Assembly (NCBI GenBank): GCA_021798675.1
Contig: JAJZGE010000131.1
Coordinates: forward strand, 1-6,060
Direction: 5' to 3'
DNA length: 6,060 nt
From: Pseudomonadota bacterium
GTDB taxonomy: Bacteria > Pseudomonadota > Gammaproteobacteria > Xanthomonadales > Rhodanobacteraceae
Part shown: piece after piece, positions 5,106 through 6,060 of the stretch
Numbering within the stretch: the stretch's first letter is position 1
How the letters are laid out: each line of letters begins with the position of its first letter
Made by a program: the position numbers and the translations under genes
The notes under the pieces: generated by a model
What the model saw: the letters and a program-made list of their open reading frames with translations, nothing else
The model's database searches: none
What the model was told of the DNA's origin: nothing

Positions 5106-6060
5106 ATGACCTCACCAGCCGACCATCCTCCCGGCCATGCCGACGTGCGCACCGAGGGCAGCACCGACGCGCTGCCGCTGTCGCCTTCGCTGGGCGCGAC
5201 GCTGGACGCGGCGAAGATGCCACGCCGATCCACCCTGGTCGACCGCCGCGTGCTGCACATCACCGCGGTGTCGCTGGCGCTGGGCGTGGCGGCGGCGCTG
5301 GTGGCGAAGGTCCTCACCATGCTGATCGGCCTGATCACCAACCTGGTGTTCTACGGCCGCGTGTCCACCGCGTTCACCTCGCCCGCCGGCGCCGTGCCGC
5401 ACCTGGGCTGGTGGGTGGTGGTGATTCCCGCGCTGGGCGGCGTGGTCGTCGGCTTCATGGCGCGCTGGGGGTCGCGTGCGATCCGCGGCCACGGCATTCC
5501 CGAGGCGATGGAACAGGTGCTGCGCAACGAGTCGAAGATCCCGCCGCGCATCACCTTCCTGAAGCCGGTGTCCTCGGCTATCGCCATCGGCACCGGCGGC
5601 CCGTTCGGCGCGGAGGGGCCGATCATCGCCACCGGCGGTGCGCTGGGCTCCTTCGTCGGCCAGGTGATGGAGGTCACCGGCAGCGAGCGCAAGGTGCTAC
5701 TGGCGGCGGGCGCCGCGGCGGGCATGTCGGCGATCTTCTCCTCGCCCATTGCGGCGGTGGTGCTGGCGGTGGAGCTGCTGCTGTTCGAGCTGCGCCCGCG
5801 CTCGCTGATCCCGGTGGCGCTGGCCTGCGTGGCCGCCACCGGCACGCGTTACGTGCTGATGGGCACCGCGCCGGTATTCGCGATGCCGGTGCTGGCCTCG
5901 CCCGGCGGCTGGGCGCTGGCCACCTACGTGCTGGTCGGCGCCGCGGTCGGCCTGGTCAGCGTGTGGATCACCAAGATCGTCTACGCCATCGAGGACTGGT
6001 TCGAGGAACTGCCGATCCACTGGATGTGGTGGCCGGCGATCGGTGGCCTGGCGGTGGGCG
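5106..6060 (+). CDS. CLC-family chloride channel/transporter, N-terminal 318 residues (cut by window edge)
   Basis: This inner-membrane anion channel or Cl-/H+ exchanger is identified by three ordered CLC signatures. GHGIPEAM (128-135) corresponds to GSGIP, GTGGPFGAEGPI (162-173) to GREGP, and GAAAGMSAIFSSPIAAVVLA (202-221) leads into VELLLFEL. By alignment with E. coli ClcA, the gating glutamate E148 is E170 (present). S107 is H129, R147 is A169, and the proton-pathway E203 falls on L224. A hydrophilic N-terminus of about 50 residues precedes the first membrane helix (51-82). ATG 5106 has no clear ribosome-binding site; ATG 5217 (MPRRSTLVDR) is a plausible alternative still ahead of the first helix. 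The visible part covers about two thirds of a typical CLC membrane core; the second half, including the Tyr445-equivalent, and any C-terminal CBS pair lie beyond the window. A terminator upstream makes it an independent unit. Channel versus exchanger mode is open. Confidence 0.92.
   Translation, partial: MTSPADHPPGHADVRTEGSTDALPLSPSLGATLDAAKMPRRSTLVDRRVLHITAVSLALGVAAALVAKVLTMLIGLITNLVFYGRVSTAFTSPAGAVPHLGWWVVVIPALGGVVVGFMARWGSRAIRGHGIPEAMEQVLRNESKIPPRITFLKPVSSAIAIGTGGPFGAEGPIIATGGALGSFVGQVMEVTGSERKVLLAAGAAAGMSAIFSSPIAAVVLAVELLLFELRPRSLIPVALACVAATGTRYVLMGTAPVFAMPVLASPGGWALATYVLVGAAVGLVSVWITKIVYAIEDWFEELPIHWMWWPAIGGLAVG

Noticed and set aside
4748..5341. Minus-strand open frame across the terminator and the CLC start
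   Set aside because: It crosses a strong intrinsic terminator and is antisense to two supported genes; no family features are seen.
5351..6020. Minus-strand open frames inside the CLC gene
   Set aside because: They are shadows of the CLC frame, with Ser/Thr/Pro/Ala- or His/Arg/Gln-rich composition and no motif.
1..6060. tRNA or rRNA genes, CRISPR repeats, transposases, phage or toxin-antitoxin genes
   Set aside because: Searched for by eye on both strands; no cloverleaf, repeat array or characteristic protein motif was found.

Overview
The window is GC-rich and densely coding, with GC-ending codons throughout. Gene content and style suggest a Xanthomonadales-type gammaproteobacterium (Rhodanobacter, Dyella, Luteibacter or Xanthomonas relatives). 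That placement is inferred from recognised protein families only; there is no rRNA or marker gene here.

Left part (1-1078, minus strand): the start of a D-galactonate catabolic operon. A FadR-type GntR repressor (dgoR-like, 246-968) overlaps by four bases the start of 2-dehydro-3-deoxygalactonokinase (dgoK, cut by the window edge). A TTGTACTACAT element just upstream of dgoR looks like the repressor's own operator, so the operon is probably autorepressed and induced by galactonate.

Middle part (1079-4279, minus strand): two exported proteins encoded in tandem. Upstream lies a 576-residue AcpA/phospholipase C-type phosphoesterase with a Sec signal peptide, a complete-looking set of catalytic and metal residues and four cysteines. 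Downstream lies a 452-residue dihaem cytochrome c peroxidase/MauG-type protein with two CxxCH motifs. The 111 bp between them hold a strong 10-bp-arm hairpin and a separate 14-base palindrome, which bear on how the pair is expressed and on where the peroxidase starts.

Right part (4280-6060, plus strand): a 243 bp divergent intergenic region with an imperfect hairpin and an 18-base direct repeat, then a 138-residue four-helix membrane protein of unknown function ending in a very clear intrinsic terminator. After that comes the first 318 residues of a CLC-family chloride channel/transporter, cut by the right edge.

No RNA genes, CRISPR arrays, insertion sequences or phage genes were seen, and no stretch over 300 bases lacks a gene. 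This looks like an ordinary chromosomal region rather than a defence or mobile island. The points most worth checking are the DgoR operator, the phosphoesterase/dihaem peroxidase pairing with its structured spacer, and the residue substitutions in the CLC protein.
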